Positions 24,534 to 33,916 of a stretch of 64,000 nt of DNA are shown here, in pieces. Location of the stretch: contig CALURC010000007.1 of the NCBI GenBank assembly GCA_944323075.1, forward strand, positions 62,001-126,000, written 5' to 3'. Position numbers and translations under genes: made by a program. Under the pieces are notes generated by a model, which did not search any database, was not told the origin of the DNA, and saw only the letters and a program-made list of their open reading frames with translations. Each line of letters starts with the position of its first letter. Positions within the stretch are counted from its first letter, which is position 1. Source of the stretch: an uncultured Alistipes sp. (GTDB taxonomy: Bacteria > Bacteroidota > Bacteroidia > Bacteroidales > Rikenellaceae).

Positions 24534-26081
24534 CTATTCAGCCGTTTCGTTGCGGTTCAGGCGGAGTAGGGCATTGTCGATTCGCCTGAGGGTCTCCTCT
24601 TTGCCGATAATCGCGCAGATATCCATAATACTCGGCCCCGATCCGGCTCCGACAATGGCGATCCGGAAGGTATTCATGACCTGTCCCATCGGATATTCGT
24701 TCTTTACTATCCAGTCGAATACGACCTTCTCTGCATGCTCTTTTGAAAAATCATCGATCCCAGCAAGCACTTCTCGCAGTGCGGCGATCCGAGCCGGATT
24801 CTCTCCTTTCCAGAATTTCGTTACAGATTTCGTGTCATACGTTTCGGGGGCTTGGAACATGAACCACGACAGATCCCATAGCTCCTTGACAAAGGCTGCT
24901 CGCTCCTTGATCAACGCAACGACCTGTTCGACTTTTGAGATTGGAACCTCTATCCCTTTTTCTTTTAAGGTAGGAAGGAATAGTTCAGCCAGCTCCTTGT
25001 CGGATTTGGTCCGCAGATATTGGGCATTGAACCAGTGCGCTTTCTCTGGATTGAATCGGGCTCCGCTCTTGCTCACCCGTTCTAATGAAAAGGCCTTGAT
25101 CAATTCATCCATCGAGAAGATCTCTTGGTCGGTTCCCGGATTCCAGCCCAACAAAGCCAGCATATTGATGAAGGCTTCGGGAAAGTAGCCATCTTCGCGG
25201 TATCCTCTCGACTGTTCTCCGTCGGAAGAGGTCCATTGAAGCGGGAAAACAGGGAATCCCATCTTGTCGCCGTCGCGTTTGCTCAGTTTACCCTTGCCGG
25301 TCGGTTTGAGTAGCAGCGGAAGGTGTGCGAATTCCGGTTGTGAATCGCTCCAGCCCAGTGCACGGTACAGCATGTAGTGTAGCGGGAGTGAGGGTAGCCA
25401 CTCTTCACCCCGAATGACGTGCGTGATCTCCATCAGGTGGTCATCGACGATATTGGCCAAATGGTAAGTAGGCAGGGCATCGGCCGATTTATACAGAACT
25501 TTGTCGTCGAGCGTTGAGGTGTTGACCGTTACGTCGCCGCGAATCAGGTCGTGCATGTGGATCTCTTCATTTTCAGGAGTCTTGAATCGGATGACCCATT
25601 GATCCCCACGATCGATACGTTTCTGAACCTCTTCGGCCGGAAGCGACAACGAGGTGGGCAGTTTCTCGCGGACCTCATAGTTGTAGGAAAAAGTCCGACC
25701 TGCAGCTTCCGCCTCGGACCGTATGGCATTCAGCTCTTCGGGAGTGTCGAAAGCATAATAGGCATTCGATGAAGCGACTAACTGTAATGCATATTTCAAA
25801 TAGATTTCTTTGCGTTCGCTTTGGCGGTAGGGAGCGTGAGGCCCACCTACGCTGACCCCCTCGTCGATCGTAATACCGCACCAGCGCAACGACTCGAGAA
25901 TGTAAGCTTCGGCACCGGGAACGAAACGGTTTGAATCGGTATCTTCGATACGTAAAATAAAGTCTCCTTTGTGTTGGCGGGCGAACAGATAGTTGTATAG
26001 GGCCGTACGGACGCCTCCCATATGCAACGGGCCTGTGGGACTCGGTGCAAAACGTACTCTGACTCTCTTTGTGCTGGACAT
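24534..26081 (-). CDS. gltX: Glutamate--tRNA ligase
   Basis: A 515-residue class I aminoacyl-tRNA synthetase charging tRNA-Glu. The N-terminus has [28 protein letters not shown] with the HIGH-type motif LHMG, and the KMSKS-type motif is KLSKRDG in the middle. The C-terminal anticodon-binding domain includes [24 protein letters not shown] 26081 is chosen because the longer open frame (to 26162) begins upstream of the -7 box TATCTTTG at 26150-26157. It is a single gene closed by the terminator at 24443-24480. Confidence 0.96.
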   Translation of the reverse strand: MSSTKRVRVRFAPSPTGPLHMGGVRTALYNYLFARQHKGDFILRIEDTDSNRFVPGAEAYILESLRWCGITIDEGVSVGGPHAPYRQSERKEIYLKYALQLVASSNAYYAFDTPEELNAIRSEAEAAGRTFSYNYEVREKLPTSLSLPAEEVQKRIDRGDQWVIRFKTPENEEIHMHDLIRGDVTVNTSTLDDKVLYKSADALPTYHLANIVDDHLMEITHVIRGEEWLPSLPLHYMLYRALGWSDSQPEFAHLPLLLKPTGKGKLSKRDGDKMGFPVFPLQWTSSDGEQSRGYREDGYFPEAFINMLALLGWNPGTDQEIFSMDELIKAFSLERVSKSGARFNPEKAHWFNAQYLRTKSDKELAELFLPTLKEKGIEVPISKVEQVVALIKERAAFVKELWDLSWFMFQAPETYDTKSVTKFWKGENPARIAALREVLAGIDDFSKEHAEKVVFDWIVKNEYPMGQVMNTFRIAIVGAGSGPSIMDICAIIGKEETLRRIDNALLRLNRNETAE

Positions 26082-26149
26082 ATTGTATGTTTTATAATGA
26101 GCGTAATTTTTGTCGGACAGCCATTTAGACTGGGTGGCCGAACAGAGCA

Positions 26150-26157
26150 CAAAGATA
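26150..26157 (-). promoter_or_regulatory. -7 box of gltX
   Basis: TATCTTTG on the - strand, 68 bases upstream of ATG 26081. Confidence 0.5.
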
Positions 26158-26296
26158 AGCAAACTATTTCGAAAAGATATTTTTATTATAAGGATAATAT
26201 ATGTTGTAGCAATTGTGTGTATGGGGAATTGAGTATGATGTCATGAGTCAATACATTATGAGAGAAAAGTTACAGATTTTATTTGATTTTGTAAAC

Positions 26297-26336
26297 ATAC
26301 AATATTTTATATTATAAAAATATAAATTTGTTGTAT
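26297..26336 (-). terminator. Possible A+T-rich terminator of the response-regulator gene
   Basis: ATACAA and TTGTAT bracket a run of A/T that can fold (TATTTTATAT…AAAATATA). It lies just after the response regulator stop (26348). The stem has little G+C, so this is tentative. Nothing else was seen in 26163-26347. Confidence 0.25.
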
Positions 26337-26347
26337 TGTGGTGCGTG

Positions 26348-27571
26348 TTATAAAACAGCTTGGGCATAGGTGTTTACGTCTTCTGCTGTGATGCGTTCGT
26401 CACACAAAATGATGAGACGTTCGATGACATTTCTGAGTTCCCGGATATTTCCGCTCCATTCCATTGTTGACAACAGATCAAGAGCTTCTTTATCGATGGT
26501 CTTGTTGGCAATACCGTATTCCGAACAAATCTTCTTGACAAAGTAGTCGGCCAATATCGGGATATCTTCTTGTCGTTCCCGTAATGAGGGAATCCGCACA
26601 ACGATAACACTCAGACGATGGTAGAGATCTTCCCGAAAATTGCCGGCCTCTATTTCATGTCTTAAGTTTTTGTTCGTAGCTGCTACGATACGGACATTTA
26701 CGTTTATATCCTTGTCGCTTCCTACGCGGCTGATCCGGTTCTCCTGTAATGCACGTAACACTTTGGCCTGTGCCGAAAGACTCATGTCTCCGATCTCATC
26801 CAAAAACAGTGTCCCTCCGTCGGCCTGTTCGAATTTTCCTTTGTGTTGTTTGTTAGCGGAGGTGAATGAACCCTTTTCGTGACCGAATAGTTCACTTTCG
26901 ATCAATTCTGACGGAATCGCAGCGCAGTTGACCTCAACAAAGGGTGCTGCGGAACGAGGACTCAGTGCATGAAGACGCCGTGCGACCAACTCTTTGCCGG
27001 TTCCGTTGGCTCCGGTAATCAATACTCGTGCATCTGATGGTGCGACCTTTTCGATCAATCGCTTCACGTGGATCATGGCTTGGGATTTTCCGATTAATTC
27101 ATCTTCGTTCGAATTTTTAGCGGTGACAATTCTCGGGGCGGGCAAGGAATGGAGGTGGAGGTTTTCTGTCGGTTCTGATGGTTCCGCAGCATATGTGGCA
27201 CGATTTTGGTCTTGGGGTGTAGTTGCGGAACGAATCGATTGAAGCAGTTTATTCAGGTTGATCGGTTTGGGAATGTAATCGTAAGCTCCGCATTTTATCG
27301 ATTCGACTGCCGGGTCAATCCCTTTGAGAGAGGAGAGAATAATGAAAGGCGCATGAACTTTCGTTCCCGATAGTCGTGATAGAAGACCGAGAGCTCCTGA
27401 TTCGGGTATGTTCATGTCACAGAGGAATAGATCGAATGTCTTGCGGTCGGTCTTCGCTGTTGCCTCACTGTCCGTCTCTGCGGTTTCGACGCGGTAACCT
27501 TCGTATTCAAGTCTCTCCTTAAGGGTGTTGCGTGTACTGCGTTCGCTGTCGATTACCAAAATGTTTGTCAT
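26348..27571 (-). CDS. Sigma-54-type response regulator lacking a C-terminal HTH
   Basis: A 407-residue NtrC-family protein. The receiver domain (1-120) has phospho-acceptor Asp52 (FLCDMNIPE) and the conserved Lys in YIPKPI. The AAA+ domain has Walker A GANGTGKE, the sigma-54 contact loop as GSFTSA instead of the usual GAFTGA, Walker B GGTLFLDEIGDM and the RFRxDLYHRLSV-type sensor region (NFREDLYHRLSVI). The chain ends about 15 residues after the AAA+ lid (ITAEDVNTYAQAVL), so the usual Fis-type DNA-binding helices are absent. Start MTNILVIDSE is chosen; the frame upstream of it is not receiver-like. No sensor kinase gene is adjacent. Confidence 0.85.
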   Translation of the reverse strand: MTNILVIDSERSTRNTLKERLEYEGYRVETAETDSEATAKTDRKTFDLFLCDMNIPESGALGLLSRLSGTKVHAPFIILSSLKGIDPAVESIKCGAYDYIPKPINLNKLLQSIRSATTPQDQNRATYAAEPSEPTENLHLHSLPAPRIVTAKNSNEDELIGKSQAMIHVKRLIEKVAPSDARVLITGANGTGKELVARRLHALSPRSAAPFVEVNCAAIPSELIESELFGHEKGSFTSANKQHKGKFEQADGGTLFLDEIGDMSLSAQAKVLRALQENRISRVGSDKDINVNVRIVAATNKNLRHEIEAGNFREDLYHRLSVIVVRIPSLRERQEDIPILADYFVKKICSEYGIANKTIDKEALDLLSTMEWSGNIRELRNVIERLIILCDERITAEDVNTYAQAVL

Positions 27572-27632
27572 AGTTGATGGAATAAAATGTTGGATGTTGA
27601 AAATATATAACTCTATTTTTTGCTTTATAGCC

Positions 27633-27663
27633 TTTGTTTTTATCAAAAAACCGTGTAGCTTTG
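27633..27663 (+). promoter_or_regulatory. Promoter of DUF4290-smpB
   Basis: TTTG (27633-27636) and TAGCTTTG (27656-27663), 19 bases apart, match the Bacteroidetes boxes. The untranslated leader would be about 180 bases; nothing recognisable was seen in it. Confidence 0.55.
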
Positions 27664-27848
27664 TCCGAAAGTTAAGCATTACTCCCGTTTTTCAGAAAAA
27701 TATGCGGTGGTTCCGAAAACATGTCGGAGCCGATAATTTCAACCTAAAAATACTATTGTATCCGCTTTTTTTAACCTTTTTTCGCAACGGCGAACATCGT
27801 ATATTGTATAGGTCGGGAGCCTGTGTTTCACTGTGATCACTCTTTTTT

Positions 27849-28535
27849 ATGGATAAAAACTATAATTATCAAAGGAAAAAACTTATGCTTCCTGAATATG
27901 GTAGGCATGTGCACCAAATGGTTGATTATCTGATGTCTATTCATGATCGGGATTTGCGAAACCAACAAGCCCAGGCTGTGATCGAAGTAATGGGAAACTT
28001 GAATCCAACCTTGAGGGATACTGCGGATTTTAAACATAAACTATGGGACCATCTGTTTATTATGTCTGATTTTAAGCTGGATGTAGACGCCCCATATCCT
28101 ATTCCGTCTCATAAGATACTGGAAGTCAGGCCAGATCGTATGGAGTATCCGCATGGTAAGATTACAAGAAAACATTATGGTAAGAATATCGAGCACTCAC
28201 TTGAAGCGCTCAAGACGATAGAAGACGAAGAGGCTAAAACACAGATCGCTGCCAATATAGCCAAATACATGCGGGCGAAAGCTTTCGAGTATAATCAGGA
28301 GCATCCGAATAATGAGGTGATCATGAAAGATATACGTTCTATGTCCGATAATATGGTGACCATCGACGAAGTTGCTTTAAATAATCTCCGAAATGACTAT
28401 AAACAACCCCGTTTGAACAATAGGGCACACAAAGGATCTTCGGGACATTCGAATAATGGGAAGTCCGGAGGTTTCGCTAACAACAAGCAACAGGGGAATA
28501 AACGAAGGCAGAATAAATCTTCTCACAATAAATAG
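27849..28535 (+). CDS. DUF4290 family protein
   Basis: A 228-residue protein with the DUF4290 core (about 5-180): NYNYQRKKLMLPEYGRHVHQMVDYL, GNLNPTLRDTADFKHKLWDHLFIMSDF and NIEHSLEALKTIEDEEAKTQIA. The C-terminal 45 residues are low complexity, rich in Asn, Lys, Gly and Ser (NNGKSGGFANNKQQGNKRRQNK), and basic, which suggests nucleic-acid contact. The family is restricted to Bacteroidetes and its function is unknown. Nine bases separate it from smpB, so a link to translation quality control is possible but inferred. Confidence 0.85.
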   Translation: MDKNYNYQRKKLMLPEYGRHVHQMVDYLMSIHDRDLRNQQAQAVIEVMGNLNPTLRDTADFKHKLWDHLFIMSDFKLDVDAPYPIPSHKILEVRPDRMEYPHGKITRKHYGKNIEHSLEALKTIEDEEAKTQIAANIAKYMRAKAFEYNQEHPNNEVIMKDIRSMSDNMVTIDEVALNNLRNDYKQPRLNNRAHKGSSGHSNNGKSGGFANNKQQGNKRRQNKSSHNK

Positions 28536-28544
28536 TTCGGTGCA

Positions 28545-29000
28545 ATGAGCGACCTTAAGAATGTATCTATTAAAAATAAGCGTGCAACGTACGATTACGA
28601 AATGCTCGATACCTATATCGCGGGGATCGTTCTCTCGGGAACCGAGATCAAGTCGTTGCGTTTGGGGAAGGCTTCGTTGGTCGATTGTTACTGCTATTTT
28701 CATAACCATGAACTGTACGTTCGGGGAATGAATATTTCGGAATACCATTGGGGAAGTTATAACAACCACATGCCGAAACGGGATCGAAAACTATTGTTGC
28801 AGCGTCGAGAGTTGGCCAAATTGGAGCGGGCTCTTCAGGATAAGGGGCTCACGGTTGTCGGAATCAAGCTGTTCATCAATGAACGGGGATTGGCCAAGTT
28901 GCAGATTGGATTGGGCCGTGGCCGGAAAAATTATGACAAACGGGAGTATATTAAGGAGAAGGATATGAAGCGGGAGATGGATCGCGTGTTCCGCAAATAA
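28545..29000 (+). CDS. smpB: SsrA-binding protein SmpB
   Basis: A 151-residue tmRNA-binding protein required for trans-translation rescue of stalled ribosomes. Family motifs are [51 protein letters not shown], and the C-terminal [24 protein letters not shown] tail that inserts in the mRNA channel. Length is normal. It follows the DUF4290 gene in the same unit and ends before a strong palindromic terminator. Confidence 0.97.
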   Translation: MSDLKNVSIKNKRATYDYEMLDTYIAGIVLSGTEIKSLRLGKASLVDCYCYFHNHELYVRGMNISEYHWGSYNNHMPKRDRKLLLQRRELAKLERALQDKGLTVVGIKLFINERGLAKLQIGLGRGRKNYDKREYIKEKDMKREMDRVFRK

Positions 29001-29055
29001 TTTTTTTCAGAGAAATTTTCTGACACCAGAATTTGTTGCGGGTCAATAGATAAAG

Positions 29056-29085
29056 AGAGGGGAGCCTTCATGAAGGCTCCCCTCT
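29056..29085. terminator. Bidirectional terminator after smpB
   Basis: A 30-base perfect palindrome (AGAGGGGAGCCTTCA / TGAAGGCTCCCCTCT) between convergent genes, followed by TCTTG on the + strand. It can serve smpB and the DUF1080 gene ending at 29106. Confidence 0.75.
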
Positions 29086-29105
29086 TCTTGTTGAGAAGTT
29101 ACGTA

Positions 29106-32100
29106 TTATAACTCTTTGATGCGAATATTCTTAAATTTCACGACCGAACCGTGTCCGAGGAATCCGATGTGGCCTTTCTCGTTTTTGAGACCCGGATGGT
29201 CTTTGTGGTCGAGTGTACCGTTTTTGCTGGCTTCGGCGATATTTCCTTCAGTGATAACCTCTCCGTTCAGAGTTACTCGGATCTCATTGCCTTTAATCCA
29301 AATCTCTTCGCTGTTCCACTCTCCGACAGGTTTCAAGAATCCCCGTTTCGCCGGAATGACACCGTAGACCGATCCGTGGTATTGGTAAACCTCCAATTGA
29401 CTGTAAATCGGAGCCTCATTGTCGAGAACCTGTATCTCCATACCGACATAGGCTGCGTCGCCTTCGGTTGGGGTTCGGATACCGACCCCATTGTTCGCTC
29501 CTTCTGTCAACATGAAATCGAATCGGAATACGAAATCCTTGTATTCGTCTTTCGTATAGAGGTTTCCGCCTCCTCCGTTACTCGGATAGAGAACGATAGC
29601 TCCATCTTGCGAAACGTAGTCTTTTGTATTACCGATCCAATTGTGCATATTCGTGCCGTCATACAGCAGCTTAAATCCTTCTGCCTGCTCTTCTGCCGAC
29701 AGTTCGGTGGGTTTTACCTGTTCCAGCTCATTGATGTAAAGATTGCGGTAGGCAACCCGTGTACCGTGGGCCTGCAATTCGATCTGCTCGATCGGGAAGA
29801 TCGGTTGGCTGCGGTCCCAATAGTTTTCGAGGATCACGTTATCGACTACCTTTTCACCATTGAGCAAAACCGTTACCCGGTCTCCGACCATCTTGATGTA
29901 GAAGGTGTTCCACGTTCCGAGTGGATTGTCGGCAACGTGCGAAGGTGTGCTCGGGTTGATCTGATTGTTGTACAATCCGCCCGAACCGACCTGTGCACCT
30001 ACGTTGCGGCGAGCTGTATCCCACATCTGAACTTGCGGAGTTCCACGAAGATAGATACCAGCATCGGCTTCCGTGCCTTCAGCATAGAGTTTCCAGTCGA
30101 CATACATTTCGAAATCGCCGTATTGTTTTTCCGTACAGATGTTGTCGAATCCGTTTCCGACGAATTCGAGCAGGCCGTTGTTGACTACCCAGTCTGCACG
30201 CATCCGTTCGTCGGCTGCAACTTGAGCCTTAGCCAACTCTTCGGGTTTCATCTTGGCGCGTACGATCGGATTCTCAACCAAACCTTTCCAACCGGTCAGA
30301 TCCTTGCCGTTGAACATCGATACAAATCCGCCGGTTTGGGGTAAGGCGGCTAAATGGGAGCGAACCTGCTCTTTTATATAGCTGCTGTCTCGACCTTCGA
30401 GCTTGTCGGAAGCTTTCTGTACCAGCTCAACCACAGCAGGACCGTAATACTCTTTGTGTGCCAGCGCCGTGTTGATTACGGCTGTAGAGGCAGCCTGACA
30501 CACCGAGTTGTCGGCATGATCGAGATAGCGTCCTGCGAGGATCAGCCCTTGGAAGGTTTTGTTGTTTCCTACGGCGTTCAGTGCATGAACGGTAGCCTGG
30601 ATAGCCTCTTTCTGGGACAAGGCGCTGTTATTGGCTGCGATGTCCAATGCATCGGAAAGCAGCAGAATCTTGTTCTCGGCTGTTTCACTCGAGGCGTTGA
30701 CACGATCGATATAGGTCATGAGCGCTTTGGAGGCATACTCTTTGTTGTTACCTGCCGCGATTTCAGCCAGTTTGTTGGCAGCATCCATTCCTTGTAGACA
30801 GAGCAGCGCCTTGAAGGCATTGGTCTTGTCGGTAACCGAACCGTTGTCGAAGCCTTCCGTAATGGTCGCAAGGGCTTGTGGTAGATTGGCTTCGGCCATA
30901 ACGACATAATAGAGCGATTTTTTGCTGCTGGCATTCATCTGTTTGGTGATGGCTTCGGCCTGTTGTTCAGGAGTCAGCGAGCTCAATGCAACGACAATGG
31001 CCTGTTGTACGGCCTCCGTTTTGTTGGCTTCGGTTTGAGCCTCCAATAAGGTGTACAGACGGCTCAGATCTTTGGCGTCTACTACCGATGCAAGAGCATT
31101 GTAGATTGCAGGTGCTACATTTATGTTTGAAGAGGCTTCCGCTTTTTCCAGGGCTTCGAATACTACGTCGGCCTTATCCGTTGCCCGGCGATTGGCCAGA
31201 AGGGTAATACCACGAAGGTCGTTTGTCTGTTCTACGATGTCGGCTGCGATGTCGTTGATATTTCCATCGTAGGCTTGCAGACATTGTGCCGCCACGTCAG
31301 CCTTTGCCTGATCGGCTTCAGCATCGGTTGCCGAAAGAATAACGTCGGCCAAAGCGGTCGGGACATCAGTTCCTCCAATGCGGGTTGCGGCCCACATGGC
31401 TGCAGTTGCCAGTTCTGTATTTTCGTTCTGGAAGTAGGGAACTATGGACGACAGAGCTATCTCTGCTTTTTGCGTTCCCAGATAGTTGATTATATCGATT
31501 TTGGCCAGATCGCATTTTGTTTTGGAGATGGCGTCCCCTAATTTGGTGTAAGCATCGTCGTTCATGTACGGGGTGACGAACTGCAGCACGCTGTTGCGAT
31601 AGATGCGATCAGAATCTTTCATCGCTTTGAGTGTATAGGCAACCGGATCTTTTTGAGCCGGGAGCAGAATTTCGGTAGCAGCGATACGGCTGTATCCCGA
31701 TTCGTAGGCAATGGCTTTCTTCAGCGCTTTGTTTGCTTCGGATACGGCTACTTTATCCATGCCGTTGGTCTGCAAATTCTTGATCAGTGCCAGATAGGCA
31801 TCGGCCGCATGGGTCGGTTCGTTTTTGTATTCGGCCTTATCCGCTGCTTCGGCAAGAACGGGGAGTGACTTCTCACTACCTATCTTCGACAGCGAGTGGT
31901 AGATCGCTTTGTCGATCTTCGCATCGGTTCCGAGCCATGAGATCAGTACATCCTCCACTCCTTCGGTTACGATCAGCGCATCTCCTGCAGCTTGGGCTAA
32001 AGTGGCATAGAGATTCACTTGAGAAGCGTTCGGAGCTCCGTTGCGCTGTGTAATGGCTTTGGCTATAGCCGCTTTGGATTGTTCCGTACCGTTTGAAACC

Positions 32101-32558
32101 AAAGAGGTCAGGGCTGGTGCAAACAGGTCGGGCGTGTCGATCAGGGCAGCGAGCGCATCGACGCTCTCCTCTTTGCCACACTGTTGCAGCAATCTGACAT
32201 AAAAGGCCTTGATTTTGCGATCACTGCTTTTTTCGAGTCCGCGCACAATACCTTCCGCGAAGACTTTACGAGCATCCTCCTGTCCGGGTTGGCTGACGAA
32301 AGCCGACCATCCGGCAAGTGCGTAGCTGACCGGAACGTTATTGGTTCCGTCGAACATCGAAACGAGCATATCCACTCCTTCAGCGCCGGTCGATACCAGA
32401 TCGCCCATCAGACGTGTATATTCCGCTTCGTTCGGAGCGGGCATCAGGCCAAGAGCGTCGGAAACTTTGGTTTTCCATGTGCGGTTAGCGGCCGATTGTG
32501 CGAAACAGCTACCCGCTAAACTGAGAATGATTATACCTATTAAAACGATTCTTTTCAT
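29106..32558 (-). CDS. Secreted HEAT-repeat protein with two DUF1080 (3-keto-disaccharide hydrolase) domains
   Basis: A 1150-residue envelope protein. After a signal sequence (MKRIVLIGIIILSLAGSCFAQ) come about 700 residues of HEAT/ARM-like helical repeats. Two DUF1080 / 3keto-disac_hyd (PF06439) lectin-like jelly rolls follow: the first begins FVSMFNGKDLTGWKGLVENP and contains DAGIYLRGTPQVQMWD; the second begins GFKLLYDGTNMHNWIGN and contains NNGVGIRTPTEGDAAYVGMEIQVLD. Members of PF06439 cleave 3-keto-glycosides or bind related sugars. The next upstream gene is a TAT-exported Gfo/Idh/MocA oxidoreductase, the usual partner that would make the 3-keto sugar. The HEAT array may be a protein or glycan docking scaffold; this is inference. 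Confidence 0.85.
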   Translation of the reverse strand: MKRIVLIGIIILSLAGSCFAQSAANRTWKTKVSDALGLMPAPNEAEYTRLMGDLVSTGAEGVDMLVSMFDGTNNVPVSYALAGWSAFVSQPGQEDARKVFAEGIVRGLEKSSDRKIKAFYVRLLQQCGKEESVDALAALIDTPDLFAPALTSLVSNGTEQSKAAIAKAITQRNGAPNASQVNLYATLAQAAGDALIVTEGVEDVLISWLGTDAKIDKAIYHSLSKIGSEKSLPVLAEAADKAEYKNEPTHAADAYLALIKNLQTNGMDKVAVSEANKALKKAIAYESGYSRIAATEILLPAQKDPVAYTLKAMKDSDRIYRNSVLQFVTPYMNDDAYTKLGDAISKTKCDLAKIDIINYLGTQKAEIALSSIVPYFQNENTELATAAMWAATRIGGTDVPTALADVILSATDAEADQAKADVAAQCLQAYDGNINDIAADIVEQTNDLRGITLLANRRATDKADVVFEALEKAEASSNINVAPAIYNALASVVDAKDLSRLYTLLEAQTEANKTEAVQQAIVVALSSLTPEQQAEAITKQMNASSKKSLYYVVMAEANLPQALATITEGFDNGSVTDKTNAFKALLCLQGMDAANKLAEIAAGNNKEYASKALMTYIDRVNASSETAENKILLLSDALDIAANNSALSQKEAIQATVHALNAVGNNKTFQGLILAGRYLDHADNSVCQAASTAVINTALAHKEYYGPAVVELVQKASDKLEGRDSSYIKEQVRSHLAALPQTGGFVSMFNGKDLTGWKGLVENPIVRAKMKPEELAKAQVAADERMRADWVVNNGLLEFVGNGFDNICTEKQYGDFEMYVDWKLYAEGTEADAGIYLRGTPQVQMWDTARRNVGAQVGSGGLYNNQINPSTPSHVADNPLGTWNTFYIKMVGDRVTVLLNGEKVVDNVILENYWDRSQPIFPIEQIELQAHGTRVAYRNLYINELEQVKPTELSAEEQAEGFKLLYDGTNMHNWIGNTKDYVSQDGAIVLYPSNGGGGNLYTKDEYKDFVFRFDFMLTEGANNGVGIRTPTEGDAAYVGMEIQVLDNEAPIYSQLEVYQYHGSVYGVIPAKRGFLKPVGEWNSEEIWIKGNEIRVTLNGEVITEGNIAEASKNGTLDHKDHPGLKNEKGHIGFLGHGSVVKFKNIRIKEL

Positions 32559-32585
32559 TGCGTTGTGGATGTTTGGAATTAGACG

Positions 32586-33839
32586 TTAGAGGGACCACGA
32601 AGCTCGCATCGGTTGGTCGATCAATCGGTTGGCTGCATCGTCGTCGATGAAGAGCAGTTTCTCCGGGTCGAACTTCAGCGAACGATTCAATCGGAGAGCA
32701 ACGATACCCATATTGACGATCGTCGAAGAGCGGAATCCGTTCTGCTCGTTCAGTGCGAATTTCTGGCGTGTGCGGACGCAATCCAGAAAATCGGTGTTCT
32801 GCGGCAGTGGATCGGGAAATTCGGCCAATTTGCGTTCCCAGTCGGGAATGTCGCAACGGAAATTGGGGTAGAGTTTTCCTTTTGGTCCCTCGATGTAGGC
32901 GGCATTCGGATCGCCGTTGTCCTCTCCGTACAGAATGATCTTGCATCCGTCATCGTACGTGTATTCGATCTTACGCCATGTACCCACAGCATCCGGATGT
33001 TGTTGAGGAGCATCGATTTCGACAGAAATAGGACTCGTATTGTCCTTGCCGAGGAAGTATTGAACCGGATCGATGTAGTGTTGTCCCATATCACCCAGTC
33101 CGCCGCCGTCGTAATCCCAATATCCGCGGAACGTTTGGTGTACCCGGTGTGAGTTATAGGGTTTGTAAGGAGCCGGACCCAACCACATGTCGTAGTCGAG
33201 TTCAGCGGGAACTTTCTGTTCTTCGAGCCGCTCCTGTCCGACCCAATAGAATTTCCAGTCGAAACCCGTATGTTTGCAAATCGTTACCTTCAACGGCCAT
33301 CCCAACATGCCGCTGTCGACTAACTTTTTGATCTTGTCGACCGTCGTGTTCATGCCGTAGAACGTGTCGGTAAAACGGAACCACGTGTTCAACCGGAAGA
33401 TGTTGCCGTTCTGTTTGATCGCTTCCATGACACGTTTCCCTTCACCGATTGTCCGTGTCATCGGCTTTTCGCACCAGATGTCTTTCCCTGCTCGAGCTGC
33501 ATCAACAGCCATAATTCCGTGCCAATGGGGTGGGGTGGCGATGTGGACTATGTCTACATTAGGATCGGCAATCAGCTGGCGGTAGTCCGAGTACATAGCC
33601 AGTTTTTCTCCGGCCAGTTGTTGGCCTGCGTCCAGGTGATTCTTGTCTACGTCACATATGGCAACCAGACGTGTTCCTGCATAGCCGTAATGTCCGCGAC
33701 CCATGCCTCCGACCCCGATAATACCTTTGGTGAGCTGATCGCTCGGGGCTGTATATCGGGGGCCACCCAATACATGTCGGGGTATGATGGTCAGTGCGGC
33801 CATCCCTGCAAATGTTTTCAGAAAGTCCCTTCTCTTCAT
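32586..33839 (-). CDS. Gfo/Idh/MocA family oxidoreductase, TAT-exported
   Basis: A 417-residue NAD(P)-dependent oxidoreductase. The N-terminus MKRRDFLKTFAGMAAL carries the twin-arginine motif. The Rossmann fold has GVGGMGRGHYGYAGTRLVAICDVD, and the family catalytic EKP motif is WCEKPMTRTIGEGKRVMEA. ATG 33839 is chosen since the longer frame runs through a non-coding leader and hairpin. The gene is 27 bases upstream of the HEAT/DUF1080 gene and is probably co-transcribed with it. Such pairs fit oxidation of glycosides to 3-keto forms followed by eliminative cleavage; the substrate is unknown. Confidence 0.9.
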   Translation of the reverse strand: MKRRDFLKTFAGMAALTIIPRHVLGGPRYTAPSDQLTKGIIGVGGMGRGHYGYAGTRLVAICDVDKNHLDAGQQLAGEKLAMYSDYRQLIADPNVDIVHIATPPHWHGIMAVDAARAGKDIWCEKPMTRTIGEGKRVMEAIKQNGNIFRLNTWFRFTDTFYGMNTTVDKIKKLVDSGMLGWPLKVTICKHTGFDWKFYWVGQERLEEQKVPAELDYDMWLGPAPYKPYNSHRVHQTFRGYWDYDGGGLGDMGQHYIDPVQYFLGKDNTSPISVEIDAPQQHPDAVGTWRKIEYTYDDGCKIILYGEDNGDPNAAYIEGPKGKLYPNFRCDIPDWERKLAEFPDPLPQNTDFLDCVRTRQKFALNEQNGFRSSTIVNMGIVALRLNRSLKFDPEKLLFIDDDAANRLIDQPMRASWSL

Positions 33840-33870
33840 AAATTTTAGGTTTTTACGGTTGGTATATAAT

Positions 33871-33899
33871 ACGGATCGCTCGCATAACGAGCGATCCGT
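33871..33899. terminator. Hairpin terminator between SIMPL and oxidoreductase genes
   Basis: A perfect 12-bp stem ACGGATCGCTCG / CGAGCGATCCGT with a CATAA loop, 18 bases after the SIMPL stop in the - direction. The U-run on the - strand is poor (ATTATAT). Confidence 0.6.
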
Positions 33900-33916
33900 T
33901 TTCGAGTGAAACAAGA

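Noticed and set aside
29151-30344. 397-aa open frame antisense to the DUF1080 domains
   Set aside because: The - strand gene has clear domains here; the + product is a codon-bias shadow.
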